Positions 47,933-55,809 of a stretch of 64,000 bases of DNA are shown in pieces. Source of the stretch: an uncultured Faecalibacterium sp. (GTDB lineage: Bacteria; Bacillota; Clostridia; Oscillospirales; Ruminococcaceae); assembly GCA_937907025.1 (NCBI GenBank), contig CALESJ010000035.1, positions 62,001-126,000 on the forward strand, read 5' to 3'. Position numbers and translations under genes: made by a program. The notes beneath the pieces were generated by a model. That model was not told where the DNA came from. It searched no databases and worked only from the letters and a program-made list of their open reading frames with translations. Position 1 is the first letter of the stretch. The number at the start of each line of letters is the position of its first letter.

Positions 47933-48874
47933 TCAATCCGGCAGGGCGGCCAGCAGCCGCACCCGCAGGGTGTTGAACAGCGGCGGATGGGCCGCCGGCA
48001 TGCCGCACAGCCGCCAGACGGCCTTGCGGTCGGGGAAGATTCCGTGTTTGGCATAGTGCCGGTACAGCAGTTTCAGCTGCCGGTCCTTGCCGCTGCCGGG
48101 CAGATGCAGGATGCAGATGGGCACCAGGCAATAGTTGGTGGAAACAAAGTAATGCCGGGCTCCCAGCCAGTACCGCCAGATGTAGGCGTTGGCTGCCCGC
48201 ACGGGCTGGCCGTTTTGCAGGGCCCGCCAGGCCGCAATGCACAGAATGACTTCGTCCCCGTCCTGGGGCATCACATTGCGGGCCTGCATTTCATCGTAGA
48301 TTTCACGGCATAGCGAAAGAAAACTCCGCAGCCGCGGGGCGCTGCCGGCCAGCAGTTCGCCGCCAAAATGGGTCAGCACATGGGGCGCACCGTCGGGATA
48401 CAGGGCATCGCAGCAGCCGCTGATGGCTGCCGCCATGGGCTGACTGGCCGGATGGGGTACCTGGTACAGCAGAACCGCCTCGTCGGCCTCCCGCCACAGG
48501 TCGGTCAGGGGATACTGGGTGTAGGTGTCCGTATCCAGCATGACACAGAGGTCAAAGGTCAGGTTGTTCAGCACCCAGTTCATGGCACACAGTTTGTAAA
48601 AGGCCAGGGACCAGGGCAGGTCGGCCGCAAAGCGGAAGGTGTCAAAGGGGCATGTGTATATGGTAACACCTGCCCGGGCCAGCTGGCTGTCGAAAGGGGC
48701 AGGCAGCGGGTCGTTGGTGACAAGGGCCACCTCACAGTCGGGATTCTGCTGCTTGGCGCTGACCAGCGCCACCACAAGGCAGCGGTAATAGACCGCCCGG
48801 CCGCGGTTGGCGTTGACGTCGGCATTTTCCCGGAAACCGTCCATGGCGGCAAAAGCACTGAAAATCAGATTCAT
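47933..48874 (-). CDS. Glycosyltransferase-like protein (GT-A, putative)
   Basis: 313 residues, soluble. Starts MNLIFSAFAAMDGF. A Rossmann-like half contains EVALVTNDPLP and the segment LCVMLDTDTYTQYPLTDLW, a DxD-like motif of GT-A glycosyltransferases. The later THFGGELLAGSAPRL and DGDEVILCIAAWRAL resemble GT8-type stretches. Substrate unknown and family uncertain. It is the first gene of the - strand operon. Confidence 0.55.
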   Translation of the reverse strand: MNLIFSAFAAMDGFRENADVNANRGRAVYYRCLVVALVSAKQQNPDCEVALVTNDPLPAPFDSQLARAGVTIYTCPFDTFRFAADLPWSLAFYKLCAMNWVLNNLTFDLCVMLDTDTYTQYPLTDLWREADEAVLLYQVPHPASQPMAAAISGCCDALYPDGAPHVLTHFGGELLAGSAPRLRSFLSLCREIYDEMQARNVMPQDGDEVILCIAAWRALQNGQPVRAANAYIWRYWLGARHYFVSTNYCLVPICILHLPGSGKDRQLKLLYRHYAKHGIFPDRKAVWRLCGMPAAHPPLFNTLRVRLLAALPD

Positions 48875-48951
48875 GGCAGGTCCTTTCGCTCAGATCCTAT
48901 ATATAAATATAAGGTAGGGAATCCGGCGGTACACCGAAGTCCATTGGCTTC

Positions 48952-48981
48952 ATTATAACCCGGCAGGCAAGTGTTTGTCCA
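48952..48981 (-). promoter_or_regulatory. Promoter of the four-gene - strand operon
   Basis: On the - strand: TGGACA (48976-48981), 18-bp spacer, TATAAT (48952-48957). It lies between the iclR stop and the operon's first start, 78 bp upstream. Confidence 0.65.
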
Positions 48982-48985
48982 CCTG

Positions 48986-49777
48986 TCAGGTCTGGCTCAC
49001 AAGACCCAGGTCGTGCAGGATGTCGGCCCGGGTTTCCAGCGCCAGGGTGCTGATGCGCCGGATGCGCTCCGCCGTCATGTACGGGGCCAGACCGCTGATG
49101 GAGAAAGCGCTGTCCGCCCGGCCGCCCGGCCCGGGAATAGCCAGAGCCACGCAGCGGATGCCCAGTTCGTTCTCCTCATCATCAATGGCATACCCGCAGT
49201 TGCGCACCGTCTGCAGCTGGCTGCGCAGCTGGTCCAGGTCGGTGACGGTGCGGCCGGTGAGCTTCTGCAGCCGGCTGTGGTGCCAGATCTGCTCCACCTC
49301 GGCATCGGGCAGGGTGGCCAGAATGGCCTTGCCCACACCGGTGCAGTACAACGGGCTGCGCAGACCCACCCGGCTGGACATCCGCATGGGACCGCTTTCG
49401 GTCTTGTAGATGTAGACCACGTCCGCACCGTCCCGGATGACCAGATGCACCGCCTCGGCCGTGCGCTGGGAAAGCCGTTCCAGATGCAGTTTGGCCACGC
49501 TCATGATGTCCATACTGTTGACGATGCCGGAGGAGATTTCGAACATTTTCAGGGTCAGCCGGTATTTGCCGGTCTGGGCGTCCTGTACGGCATACCCCAG
49601 GGAAACCAGGCTGCCCAGCAGGCGGTGGGCGGTGCTTTTGGCCAGGTGCGCCTCGGCGGCCAGATTCTGCAGCCCGGCCCCGGCGGGATGAGCCGCCAGC
49701 ACCTCGATCAGCTCAAAAATCCGCGAAACGCTCTGTACACCGCCGCGGTCGGTTTCTTTTTCCGGTGTTTGTGGCAT
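48986..49777 (-). CDS. IclR-family transcriptional regulator
   Basis: 263 residues. A helix-turn-helix (about 14-75: VQSVSRIFELIEVLAAHPAGAGLQNLAAEAHLAKSTAHRLLGSL) is followed by the IclR effector domain with VGLRSPLYCTGVGKAILA and YAIDDEENELGIRCVALAIPG. It is divergent from the KDPG aldolase fusion and KDG kinase, so it is the likely regulator, probably sensing KDG or a related acid. Operators are described at 49861 and 50027. Confidence 0.93.
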   Translation of the reverse strand: MPQTPEKETDRGGVQSVSRIFELIEVLAAHPAGAGLQNLAAEAHLAKSTAHRLLGSLVSLGYAVQDAQTGKYRLTLKMFEISSGIVNSMDIMSVAKLHLERLSQRTAEAVHLVIRDGADVVYIYKTESGPMRMSSRVGLRSPLYCTGVGKAILATLPDAEVEQIWHHSRLQKLTGRTVTDLDQLRSQLQTVRNCGYAIDDEENELGIRCVALAIPGPGGRADSAFSISGLAPYMTAERIRRISTLALETRADILHDLGLVSQT

Positions 49778-49860
49778 TCAAAGAGCCTCCAATGCAAAAG
49801 TTTACAAAAAGTTCATAATTACAAGGGGAACGATCCGGAATGAAAATGTGCTTGCATCCA

Positions 49861-49877
49861 GTTCCACAATATGGAAC
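49861..49877. promoter_or_regulatory. IclR-type operator at the iclR start
   Basis: GTTCCACAATATGGAAC: perfect 5-bp arms GTTCC/GGAAC with 7 bp between them, or TTCCA/TGGAA when shifted. It lies just downstream of the iclR -10 box, covering the predicted start of iclR transcription. This suggests autorepression. Confidence 0.65.
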
Positions 49878-49879
49878 CC

Positions 49880-49908
49880 AGTATAGCAGGAACGCCCCGT
49901 TTTCGCAA
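49880..49908 (-). promoter_or_regulatory. iclR promoter
   Basis: On the - strand: TTGCGA (49903-49908), 17-bp spacer, TATACT (49880-49885) with an extended TGC. Confidence 0.75.
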
Positions 49909-49982
49909 GAGGTATGCCGAATGATGGAACGGAGGGTAAAAAAGATAAAAAACGGCAGGGAAGCACTGGCAATTTTGCCCGA

Positions 49983-50011
49983 TTGACGCGGGGAATCGGA
50001 ATTTGTATAAT
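49983..50011 (+). promoter_or_regulatory. Promoter of the KDPG aldolase-kdgK operon
   Basis: TTGACG (49983-49988), 17-bp spacer, TATAAT (50006-50011) preceded by TG. A strong sigma-A promoter about 100 bp before the ATG. Confidence 0.8.
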
Positions 50012-50026
50012 AAAATCAGCAAATTG

Positions 50027-50041
50027 CGGAACGGCGTTCCG
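50027..50041. promoter_or_regulatory. Operator just downstream of the KDPG operon start
   Basis: CGGAACGGCGTTCCG: perfect 7-bp arms around a single base. It lies about 10 bp after the predicted transcription start, where a bound IclR protein would block the polymerase. The GGAAC/GTTCC arms are the same as in the 49861 site. Confidence 0.7.
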
Positions 50042-50113
50042 GTATATGGAACCCGCAAACGCACATTCGCACGGTTAAAATTCAGGAAAATTCATTCGAA
50101 GGAGAAATGTGCT

Positions 50114-51076
50114 ATGAATCCGGTAGTAGAGCGCGTTTACGAAATCGGTATTATCCCTGTCATTGCTTTCAACAGTGTGGACGAGGCTGTGCCCCTGTGC
50201 AAGGCCCTGGTCGCCGGCGGTCTGCCGGCTGCGGAAGTCACCTTCCGTACTGCCTGCGCCGAAGAGTGCATCAAGAAGATCCACGACGAAGTGCCTGAAA
50301 TGCTGCTGGGCGCCGGCACCGTTCTGACCGAAGATCAGGCCGACCGCGCCATGGCTGCGGGCGCCTCCTTCATCGTTGCCCCCGGCTTCGATCCCAACGT
50401 CACCAAGCACGTCATCGAAAAGGGTGGCCTGATGATGCCCGGCACCTCCACCCCCGGTGAGATGCAGCAGGCCATGAATCTGGGCTGCGAAGCCATCAAG
50501 TTCTTCCCGGCCGAAGCCAACGGCGGCGTCAACATGCTGAAGAACATCGGCGGCGCCCTGAAGACTGCCAAGTGGATGTGCACCGGCGGCATCAACGCCA
50601 AGAATGTTACCGAGTACCTGGCCAACGATCAGATTTTCGCCGTGGGCGGCACCTGGATGTGCAAGAGCGACAAGATCAAGGCCGGCGCCTGGGACGAAAT
50701 CACCGCCATGTGCAAGGAAGCCGTTGACGTCATGCTGGGCCTGGAGCTGGGCCACATCGGCATCAACTGCGCCGACGACGCCGAGGCCGCCAAGACTGCC
50801 GAAACTCTGGGCAGCCTGCTGAGCATGGTCGTCAAGCCGGGCAACTCCAGCATCTTCGTTGGCAACAAGGCCATCGAAGTCATGAAGAAGCCGGGCCGCG
50901 GCACCCATGGCCACATTGCCATCAAGACCAACAATGTGGACCGTGCCATCTATCACCTGGGCCTGCGCGGCGTCAAGTTCGATATGGATTCCAAGGTCGT
51001 GAAGAACGGCAAGACCACCGCCATCTACATGGCGGACGAAGTCGCTGGCTTCGCCATCCACCTGGTCCAGAAATAA
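50114..51076 (+). CDS. KDPG/KHG aldolase fused to a VOC-like domain
   Basis: 320 residues from the ATG at 50114 (AAGGAG upstream). Residues 1-205 are an Eda-type aldolase: the Glu41 site in PAAEVTFRT, PGTSTPGEMQQA, and Schiff-base Lys129 in AIKFFPAEA. Residues about 213-320 start LELGHIGINCADDAEAAKTAETL and end AGFAIHLVQK, with HGHIAIKTNNVDRAIYHL, a glyoxalase/VOC-type fold. The aldolase splits 2-keto-3-deoxy-6-phosphogluconate into pyruvate and glyceraldehyde-3-phosphate. The role of the second domain is unknown. kdgK follows after 61 bp. Confidence 0.9.
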   Translation: MNPVVERVYEIGIIPVIAFNSVDEAVPLCKALVAGGLPAAEVTFRTACAEECIKKIHDEVPEMLLGAGTVLTEDQADRAMAAGASFIVAPGFDPNVTKHVIEKGGLMMPGTSTPGEMQQAMNLGCEAIKFFPAEANGGVNMLKNIGGALKTAKWMCTGGINAKNVTEYLANDQIFAVGGTWMCKSDKIKAGAWDEITAMCKEAVDVMLGLELGHIGINCADDAEAAKTAETLGSLLSMVVKPGNSSIFVGNKAIEVMKKPGRGTHGHIAIKTNNVDRAIYHLGLRGVKFDMDSKVVKNGKTTAIYMADEVAGFAIHLVQK

Positions 51077-51137
51077 TCGGACCCCGCAAATCGGTACAAA
51101 CTGAAAAAGTCATTATAAATTAAAGGAGAAGATCCCA

Positions 51138-52163
51138 ATGAAAGTCGTTACTTTTGGCGAACTGATGATCCGTCTGCAGCCGTACAACTACGAGCGTTTT
51201 GTGCAGGCTGACCACCTGGAATTCAGCTTCGGCGGCGGCGAAGCCAACGTGGCCGTTTCTCTGGCCAACTACGGCGCTGACGCCATCTACGTCACCAAGC
51301 TGCCCGCTCATGCCATCGGTCAGGCCGCTGTGAACAGCCTGCGCCGTTACGGCGTCGACACCTCCAAGATCGTCCGCGGCGGCGACCGTGTCGGCATCTA
51401 CTTCAACGAGAAGGGCGCTTCTCAGCGTGGCTCTGTCTGCATCTACGACCGCGCTCATTCCGCCATTCAGGAAGCTTCCACCGCCGATTTCGACTGGGAT
51501 TCCATCTTCGAGGGCGTGGATTGGTTCCACTTCACCGGCATCACTCCGGCCCTGGGCCCCAATGTTGTTGACATCTGCCGCGAAGCCTGCAAGGCTGCCA
51601 AGGCTCATGGCGTCAAGATCAGCTGCGACCTGAACTATCGTGGCAAGCTGTGGACCCGTGAGGAAGCCCGCGTTGCCATGACCGACCTGTGCCAGTACGT
51701 CGACGTCTGCATCTCCAACGAGGAGGACGCCAAGGACGTGTTCGGCATCGAGGCCGAAGCCACCGACATCTACGCCGGCGAGATCAACCGCGAAGGCTAC
51801 AAGAGCGTTGCCAAGCAGCTGGCTGACAAGTTCGGCTTCGAGAAGGTTGCCATCACCCTGCGTGAGAGCCATTCCGCTTTCGACAACGGCTGGAGCGCCA
51901 TGCTCTATGACGTTGCTTCCAACGAATATTGCTTCAGCAAGAAGTACGACCTGCACATCATCGACCGCGTCGGCGGCGGTGACAGCTTCGGCGGCGGCCT
52001 GATCTACGCTCTGCTGTCCGGCAAGAGCACCCAGGATGCTGTTGAGTTCGCTGTTGCGGCTTCTGCCCTCAAGCACTCCATCGAAGGCGACTACAACATG
52101 GTCACCGTTTCCGAAGTGGAGAAGCTGGCTGGCGGCGACGGTTCCGGCCGTATCCAGCGCTAA
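51138..52163 (+). CDS. kdgK: 2-keto-3-deoxygluconate kinase (PfkB family)
   Basis: 341 residues. MKVVTFGELMIRLQPYNYERF and FSFGGGEANVAVSLANYGADA are the PfkB N-terminal signature, ISCDLNYRGKLWT is conserved in KDG kinases, and RVGGGDSFGGGLIYALL carries the catalytic Asp. It phosphorylates KDG to KDPG, the substrate of the preceding aldolase. Together they finish hexuronate breakdown from pectin or glucuronate. Codon use is that of a well-expressed gene. Confidence 0.92.
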   Translation: MKVVTFGELMIRLQPYNYERFVQADHLEFSFGGGEANVAVSLANYGADAIYVTKLPAHAIGQAAVNSLRRYGVDTSKIVRGGDRVGIYFNEKGASQRGSVCIYDRAHSAIQEASTADFDWDSIFEGVDWFHFTGITPALGPNVVDICREACKAAKAHGVKISCDLNYRGKLWTREEARVAMTDLCQYVDVCISNEEDAKDVFGIEAEATDIYAGEINREGYKSVAKQLADKFGFEKVAITLRESHSAFDNGWSAMLYDVASNEYCFSKKYDLHIIDRVGGGDSFGGGLIYALLSGKSTQDAVEFAVAASALKHSIEGDYNMVTVSEVEKLAGGDGSGRIQR

Positions 52164-52197
52164 GAGATTTTCCCCTATACGGTTTACCTTCCCAATG

Positions 52198-52231
52198 GAA
52201 GCCCCGGCCTGTCCGGGGCTTCTTCCTTTTT
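52198..52231 (+). terminator. Terminator after kdgK
   Basis: GAAGCCCCGG pairs with CCGGGGCTTC around CCTGT-type loop, then TTCCTTTTT. Confidence 0.88.
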
Positions 52232-52237
52232 GTGCAG

Positions 52238-52267
52238 TTGACGCCGGTATGCCCGGTGCGATATACT
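52238..52267 (+). promoter_or_regulatory. bioY promoter
   Basis: TTGACG (52238-52243), 18-bp spacer, TATACT (52262-52267). It lies 69 bp before the bioY ATG. Confidence 0.72.
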
Positions 52268-52282
52268 GAAAAAAGAGTGTTC

Positions 52283-52312
52283 CCGGCCGCGCTGCCGGCC
52301 GGATGATTTTTT
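52283..52312 (+). promoter_or_regulatory. Hairpin plus T run in the bioY leader (possible attenuator)
   Basis: CCGGCCG (52283-52289) pairs with CGGCCGG (52296-52302) around CGCTGC, and six T follow at 52307-52312. It sits between the bioY promoter and start, so it could terminate or pause transcription before the gene. Confidence 0.5.
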
Positions 52313-52335
52313 ATCAGGAAAGAAGGAAAGCCGCG

Positions 52336-52875
52336 ATGAATACCACCACCCATCTTCGTCTGCGCAAAATGATCCTGTGCGCTCTGTTTACGGCCCTGAC
52401 GGCTGTCTGCAGCCAGATTCAGGTCCCCATGCCCTGGGGCGTGCCCATCAACCTGGCCCTGTTTGCCTCCTATATGGCGGGCCTGCTGCTGGGCCCTGTG
52501 TGGGGCGCGGGCAGCCAGCTGGTGTATCTGCTGCTGGCCGCTGTGGGCGTGCCGGTCATGGCCGGGCTTTCCGGCGGTCCGGCGGTGCTCTTCGGCAAGA
52601 CCGGCGGCTATGCCATCGGCTTCATGCTGGCGGCTCTGATTACCGGCGCGCTGGTGCAGTTGTGGGGCCGCAGCTTCTGGCGTATGTGTGCCGCCATGGT
52701 GGTGGGCTGTATCGGCTGCTATGCCCTGGGCACCGTCTGGTTCATGGTCATCACCGGAACCGGTGTATGGCAGAGCCTGGTATGGTGTGTGCTGCCGTAC
52801 CTGCCGGGGGATGTGCTCAAGATTCTGCTGGCCGCCTTGCTCACCGAGCGCCTGGGCAAGCGCCTGCATGTGTAA
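52336..52875 (+). CDS. bioY: Biotin transporter S component BioY
   Basis: 179 residues, six helices. LRKMILCALFTALTAVCSQIQVPMPWGVPINLALFASYMAGLLLG and GPAVLFGKTGGYAIGFMLAALITGAL are BioY signatures. It captures biotin for an ECF transporter. No ATPase or EcfT gene is adjacent, so it probably shares the global ECF module, and no biotin synthesis gene is nearby. This suggests biotin scavenging. Confidence 0.94.
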   Translation: MNTTTHLRLRKMILCALFTALTAVCSQIQVPMPWGVPINLALFASYMAGLLLGPVWGAGSQLVYLLLAAVGVPVMAGLSGGPAVLFGKTGGYAIGFMLAALITGALVQLWGRSFWRMCAAMVVGCIGCYALGTVWFMVITGTGVWQSLVWCVLPYLPGDVLKILLAALLTERLGKRLHV

Positions 52876-52961
52876 GCTGCCTTGTGCGTATGCTGCACAA
52901 ATGATATACTATACGAAAACGCGGCCCTGTGCCGTACACTTCTGTATTTGGAGGGGCTGCC

Positions 52962-53429
52962 ATGAAATGGATTGCTGTGGATTACGGGGACTCACGCACC
53001 GGCCTGGCCGGGTGTGACGCCACCGAACTGGTCTGTGCGCCGATCACGCCGCAGATCGAAGAAAAGAGCATGAACCGCGCTGCCCAGGCGGTGGCGGCTG
53101 TGGCTTTCCGGGAAAAGGCCGAGGGTGTGGTGCTGGGCCTGCCCAAGAATATGGACGGCACCGAAGGCTCCCGCGCCACCAAGAGCCGCCGCTTTGCCCA
53201 GCGCCTGGCCGATGCCTGCGGTATGCCGGTGGTCCTGTGGGATGAACGCCGCACCACCGTGTCTGCCGCCGCCATTCTGGCCCAGAATGATACCTTCGGC
53301 GCCAAGCGGAAGGAACGGCTGGACTCGGTTTCCGCCGCCGTGATTCTGGAAAGTTTCCTCAACTGGCGGCGCCAGCATCCCGGTGAAGCCGCCCCCGAAA
53401 CCGTGCCGCCCCAGACGGCGCAAGAGTGA
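52962..53429 (+). CDS. ruvX: Holliday junction resolvase-like RuvX/YqgF
   Basis: 155 residues from the ATG at 52962 (GGAGGGG upstream). KWIAVDYGDSRTGLAGCD (DxGxxRxG), VVLGLPKNMDGTEGSRA and VVLWDERRTTVSAAAIL are the family motifs, and the RNase H-like acidic residues are present. The family acts in 16S rRNA 5'-end maturation or DNA repair. It is followed by uppS after 13 bp. Confidence 0.94.
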   Translation: MKWIAVDYGDSRTGLAGCDATELVCAPITPQIEEKSMNRAAQAVAAVAFREKAEGVVLGLPKNMDGTEGSRATKSRRFAQRLADACGMPVVLWDERRTTVSAAAILAQNDTFGAKRKERLDSVSAAVILESFLNWRRQHPGEAAPETVPPQTAQE

Positions 53430-53442
53430 AAAGGAGAAAACC

Positions 53443-54165
53443 ATGCCTGTCAACGAGAAACGTATTCCCAACCATGTTGCCATTATCGTGGACGGCAACC
53501 GCCGCTGGGCCCGCCAGCGCCTGATGCCCGCCAGCCTGGGCCACAAGGCCGGGTTTGAGCGCCTGAAAGAGATCACCCGCTATGCGGTGGGGGACTGCGG
53601 TGTGCATGTGCTCAGCCTGTATGTCTTCTCCACCGAAAACTTCTCCCGCGATGCCAAGGAAGTGGGCTACCTGATGGACCTGTTTGCCAACAACTTCCGC
53701 ACCATCGCCGATGAGATGAACGAGCGCGGCTGTCAGGTGCTGTTCAGCGGCCGCCGGGATGGCCTGCAGCCCCGTGTGCTGGATGCCATGGATTACATGA
53801 TGAACCTGACCAAGGACAACAAGAAGGGCATCGTCAACTTCTGCCTGAACTATGGCAGCCATGCCGAGATCACCGATGCCGTGCGTGCCATCGCCGGGGA
53901 AGTGAAGGAAGGCAAGCTGGACCCTGCCGCCATTGATGAGCGCACCATTGAGAGTCATTTTTACCGTGACCTGCCCCCTGTGGATCTGATGATCCGCACC
54001 AGCGGGGAGGAACGCCTGTCCAACTTCCTGCTGTGGCAGTGCGCCTACGCGGAGTTCTACTTCACGCCCACCCTGTTCCCTGACTTTGACAAGTCCTGCT
54101 TTGACGAGGCGCTGGCCGAATACGCCCGCCGTGACCGCCGGATGGGCGGCAACACCAAGAAATAA
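53443..54165 (+). CDS. uppS: Undecaprenyl diphosphate synthase (cis-prenyltransferase)
   Basis: 240 residues. IPNHVAIIVDGNRRWARQR carries the catalytic Asp, followed by HVLSLYVFSTENFSRDAKEV, NFCLNYGSHAEITDAVRAI, and DLMIRTSGEERLSNFLLWQCAYAEFYFTPTLFPDF. It condenses isopentenyl diphosphate into the C55 lipid carrier for peptidoglycan. The second residue of the signature GNGRW is Arg here. AAAGGAG precedes the start. A bidirectional terminator follows. Confidence 0.95.
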   Translation: MPVNEKRIPNHVAIIVDGNRRWARQRLMPASLGHKAGFERLKEITRYAVGDCGVHVLSLYVFSTENFSRDAKEVGYLMDLFANNFRTIADEMNERGCQVLFSGRRDGLQPRVLDAMDYMMNLTKDNKKGIVNFCLNYGSHAEITDAVRAIAGEVKEGKLDPAAIDERTIESHFYRDLPPVDLMIRTSGEERLSNFLLWQCAYAEFYFTPTLFPDFDKSCFDEALAEYARRDRRMGGNTKK

Positions 54166-54179
54166 GGCCCGATACCAAG

Positions 54180-54215
54180 AAAACCGCCCCCGCACTTGCT
54201 GCGGGGGCGGTTTTT
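54180..54215. terminator. Bidirectional terminator between uppS and the bile salt hydrolase
   Basis: AAAACCGCCCCCGCA pairs with TGCGGGGGCGGTTTT around CTTGC. A run of A on one side and T on the other lets it serve both convergent genes. Confidence 0.92.
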
Positions 54216-54225
54216 ATAGGATGGT

Positions 54226-55224
54226 TCAGCGGGTTTCGGGGATGCGGCCGTTCAGATGTTCCACATCCTGACGGTCCTCCAGCGGGAAGGTGAACAGCCC
54301 GCCGGTTTCCAGGTCCTCGGCGTGGAGATGCACCGCCCGGATCCGGTTGTTGTCGTAGGTTTTGAAGTAATAGATGCCGTTGGCGGCGTCGATGCAGCAG
54401 GAATAGGTGGTGATGTCACACTTGTCCTCCGGGGTGCGCACGCTGCCCCGCACCATGGCCACACCATCCAGAATGTGGAAGAACTGGGCCACAGCCGAAG
54501 CCGGGGTGTCCCCCCACACAGCGTTGGCTTTCAGGAAACAGGCCTTTACATACCGGGACTGGGGAGAAAAATCCCCCGGCAGCCCGATGGCGCCCATGCC
54601 CTGGCCGTAGGGCGCCAGGGGCAGGTCGGCGGCAAAGCGGTTTTCCGCAGGTTTGGGGGACAAATGTTGATAATTGTTCAGCGCCGTCAGCTGATAGGGG
54701 AACGGCGGGTTGTTGGTCAGCACACCGGCCGGGTCCTTATACAGATGCAGACCGTCCCGCATGGGCTCTGCCACCAGGGCACCGGTAGCGTCGGCAATGT
54801 GCCAGTGCAGGGGCGCCAGGGGATACCCCGGGGCAAAGGGAATGCCCACCAGCCGCACCGATTCCAGCAGCGCCCTGGCCTGGGCCAGGGTTTCGCACTG
54901 GCCCAGAACCAACGGGATCAGTTCATAAGGGGTCACGGCGTCGCCGGTTGCTTCCTCCAGCGGAGGATACCAGGCATTGCCCGGAAAGTTCAGCCCTGCC
55001 ATGTACAGGCCCTTTTCGTTCACTGCCTCGGCATACAGCGGGTATTCATTGGCCACATTGGCCATGCCGATCATGGCAAAATGCCGGGGCATGGATGCCC
55101 GGCGATGAAATTTGAATTCGTATCCCCGGGGTGTGATGACAACCTGCTCCCCAAAGGAATACTCCAGGTCCAGATTGCGCCCATGCAGGCACAGGGGCGA
55201 CGATACGGTGATGCTTGTACACAT
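54226..55224 (-). CDS. bsh: Choloylglycine (bile salt) hydrolase
   Basis: 332 residues from the ATG at 55224. After removal of Met, Cys2 is the Ntn nucleophile (MCTSITV). Arg16 and Asp19 (HGRNLD), Asn79 (AGLNFPGN), the VLTNNPPFPYQLTALNNYQ loop and SRYVKACF match bile salt hydrolase active sites. Penicillin V acylases share the fold, but the NNP and LNNY loops favour bile salts. It removes glycine or taurine from conjugated bile salts, a gut-adaptation enzyme. Promoter predicted at 55259. Confidence 0.88.
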   Translation of the reverse strand: MCTSITVSSPLCLHGRNLDLEYSFGEQVVITPRGYEFKFHRRASMPRHFAMIGMANVANEYPLYAEAVNEKGLYMAGLNFPGNAWYPPLEEATGDAVTPYELIPLVLGQCETLAQARALLESVRLVGIPFAPGYPLAPLHWHIADATGALVAEPMRDGLHLYKDPAGVLTNNPPFPYQLTALNNYQHLSPKPAENRFAADLPLAPYGQGMGAIGLPGDFSPQSRYVKACFLKANAVWGDTPASAVAQFFHILDGVAMVRGSVRTPEDKCDITTYSCCIDAANGIYYFKTYDNNRIRAVHLHAEDLETGGLFTFPLEDRQDVEHLNGRIPETR

Positions 55225-55258
55225 GGCAGCGTTTTCCTCCTTGTAGGCTCTTACCAAC

Positions 55259-55287
55259 AGTATGCCCGGAATGGCGCCGGAAAGCAA
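55259..55287 (-). promoter_or_regulatory. Bile salt hydrolase promoter
   Basis: On the - strand: TTGCTT (55282-55287), 17-bp spacer, CATACT (55259-55264). Confidence 0.55.
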
Positions 55288-55330
55288 GAGGGCGGGAGCA
55301 AGATACCCACAAAAAAGTTTTGGAACAAGG

Positions 55331-55362
55331 TTGACAAACCCACGGGGCTATGGTAGTATACT
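55331..55362 (+). promoter_or_regulatory. Promoter of the ABC-YgbA operon
   Basis: TTGACA (55331-55336). The -10 is either TAGTAT (55354, 17-bp spacer) or the better TATACT (55357, 20-bp spacer). It lies about 105 bp before the first start. Confidence 0.6.
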
Positions 55363-55365
55363 GAA

Positions 55366-55381
55366 GTTAGTGTACTCTAAC
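55366..55381. promoter_or_regulatory. Palindrome at the ABC-YgbA operon start
   Basis: GTTAGTGTACTCTAAC, an inverted repeat of the form TTAGnGTACnCTAA, covers the predicted transcription start. It resembles the TTAG/CTAA half-sites of DtxR/IdeR iron regulators. A copy of the left half (GAAGTTAGT) recurs at about 55408. The regulator is unknown. Confidence 0.55.
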
Positions 55382-55467
55382 CTTGAGCGCACTTCTTTTT
55401 TTTGACACAGAAGTTAGTTACAACAAACTTGTGCAACAGAACGGTTTACGGAAAGGACGAAAATGAC

Positions 55468-55809
55468 ATGGGCAAAAAACTGCTGTACGGCGCACTCACC
55501 CTCAGCGGACTTCTTACGGTGCTGCAGCCCTTGACCGGGCCTGTTGTCCATAAACTGGCGGCCAGCGTATTTCTGCTGCTGTGCGTGGGGCATATGTTGG
55601 CCTGCCGCAAAAAGCTGACGGGGACCGGGGTGGCACTTCTGGCCGTTCTGCTGGCGGCTTTCATCACCGGTGTTCCGGCTTTGGTGCAGGGCGGTACGGC
55701 GGGAGCGGTGCATGCGGTGCTGGGCATTCTGTGCCTGTGTGCCATGGCGGCCCATGGGTTCGCCCGGCGACGGGTGCTGAAATCTTCGGAAAGGAAGCAG
55801 GAAACATGA
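55468..55809 (+). CDS. Small four-helix membrane protein
   Basis: 113 residues from the ATG at 55468 (AAAGGA upstream). Four hydrophobic helices; histidines fall in or beside them (VVHKLAASVFLLLCVGHMLACRKKL, AVHAVLGILCLCAMAAHGFARRR). The His spacing resembles small heme-binding membrane proteins, but this is only a hint. Its stop overlaps the start of the first ABC gene, so it is its operon partner. Confidence 0.7.
   Translation: MGKKLLYGALTLSGLLTVLQPLTGPVVHKLAASVFLLLCVGHMLACRKKLTGTGVALLAVLLAAFITGVPALVQGGTAGAVHAVLGILCLCAMAAHGFARRRVLKSSERKQET

Noticed and set aside
46455..48056. 533-codon + strand frame opposite the acyltransferase and hydrolase genes
   Set aside because: Antisense shadow; the - strand proteins have clear catalytic motifs.
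54256..55356. 366-codon + strand frame opposite the bile salt hydrolase
   Set aside because: Shadow composition; the - strand gene has the full active site.
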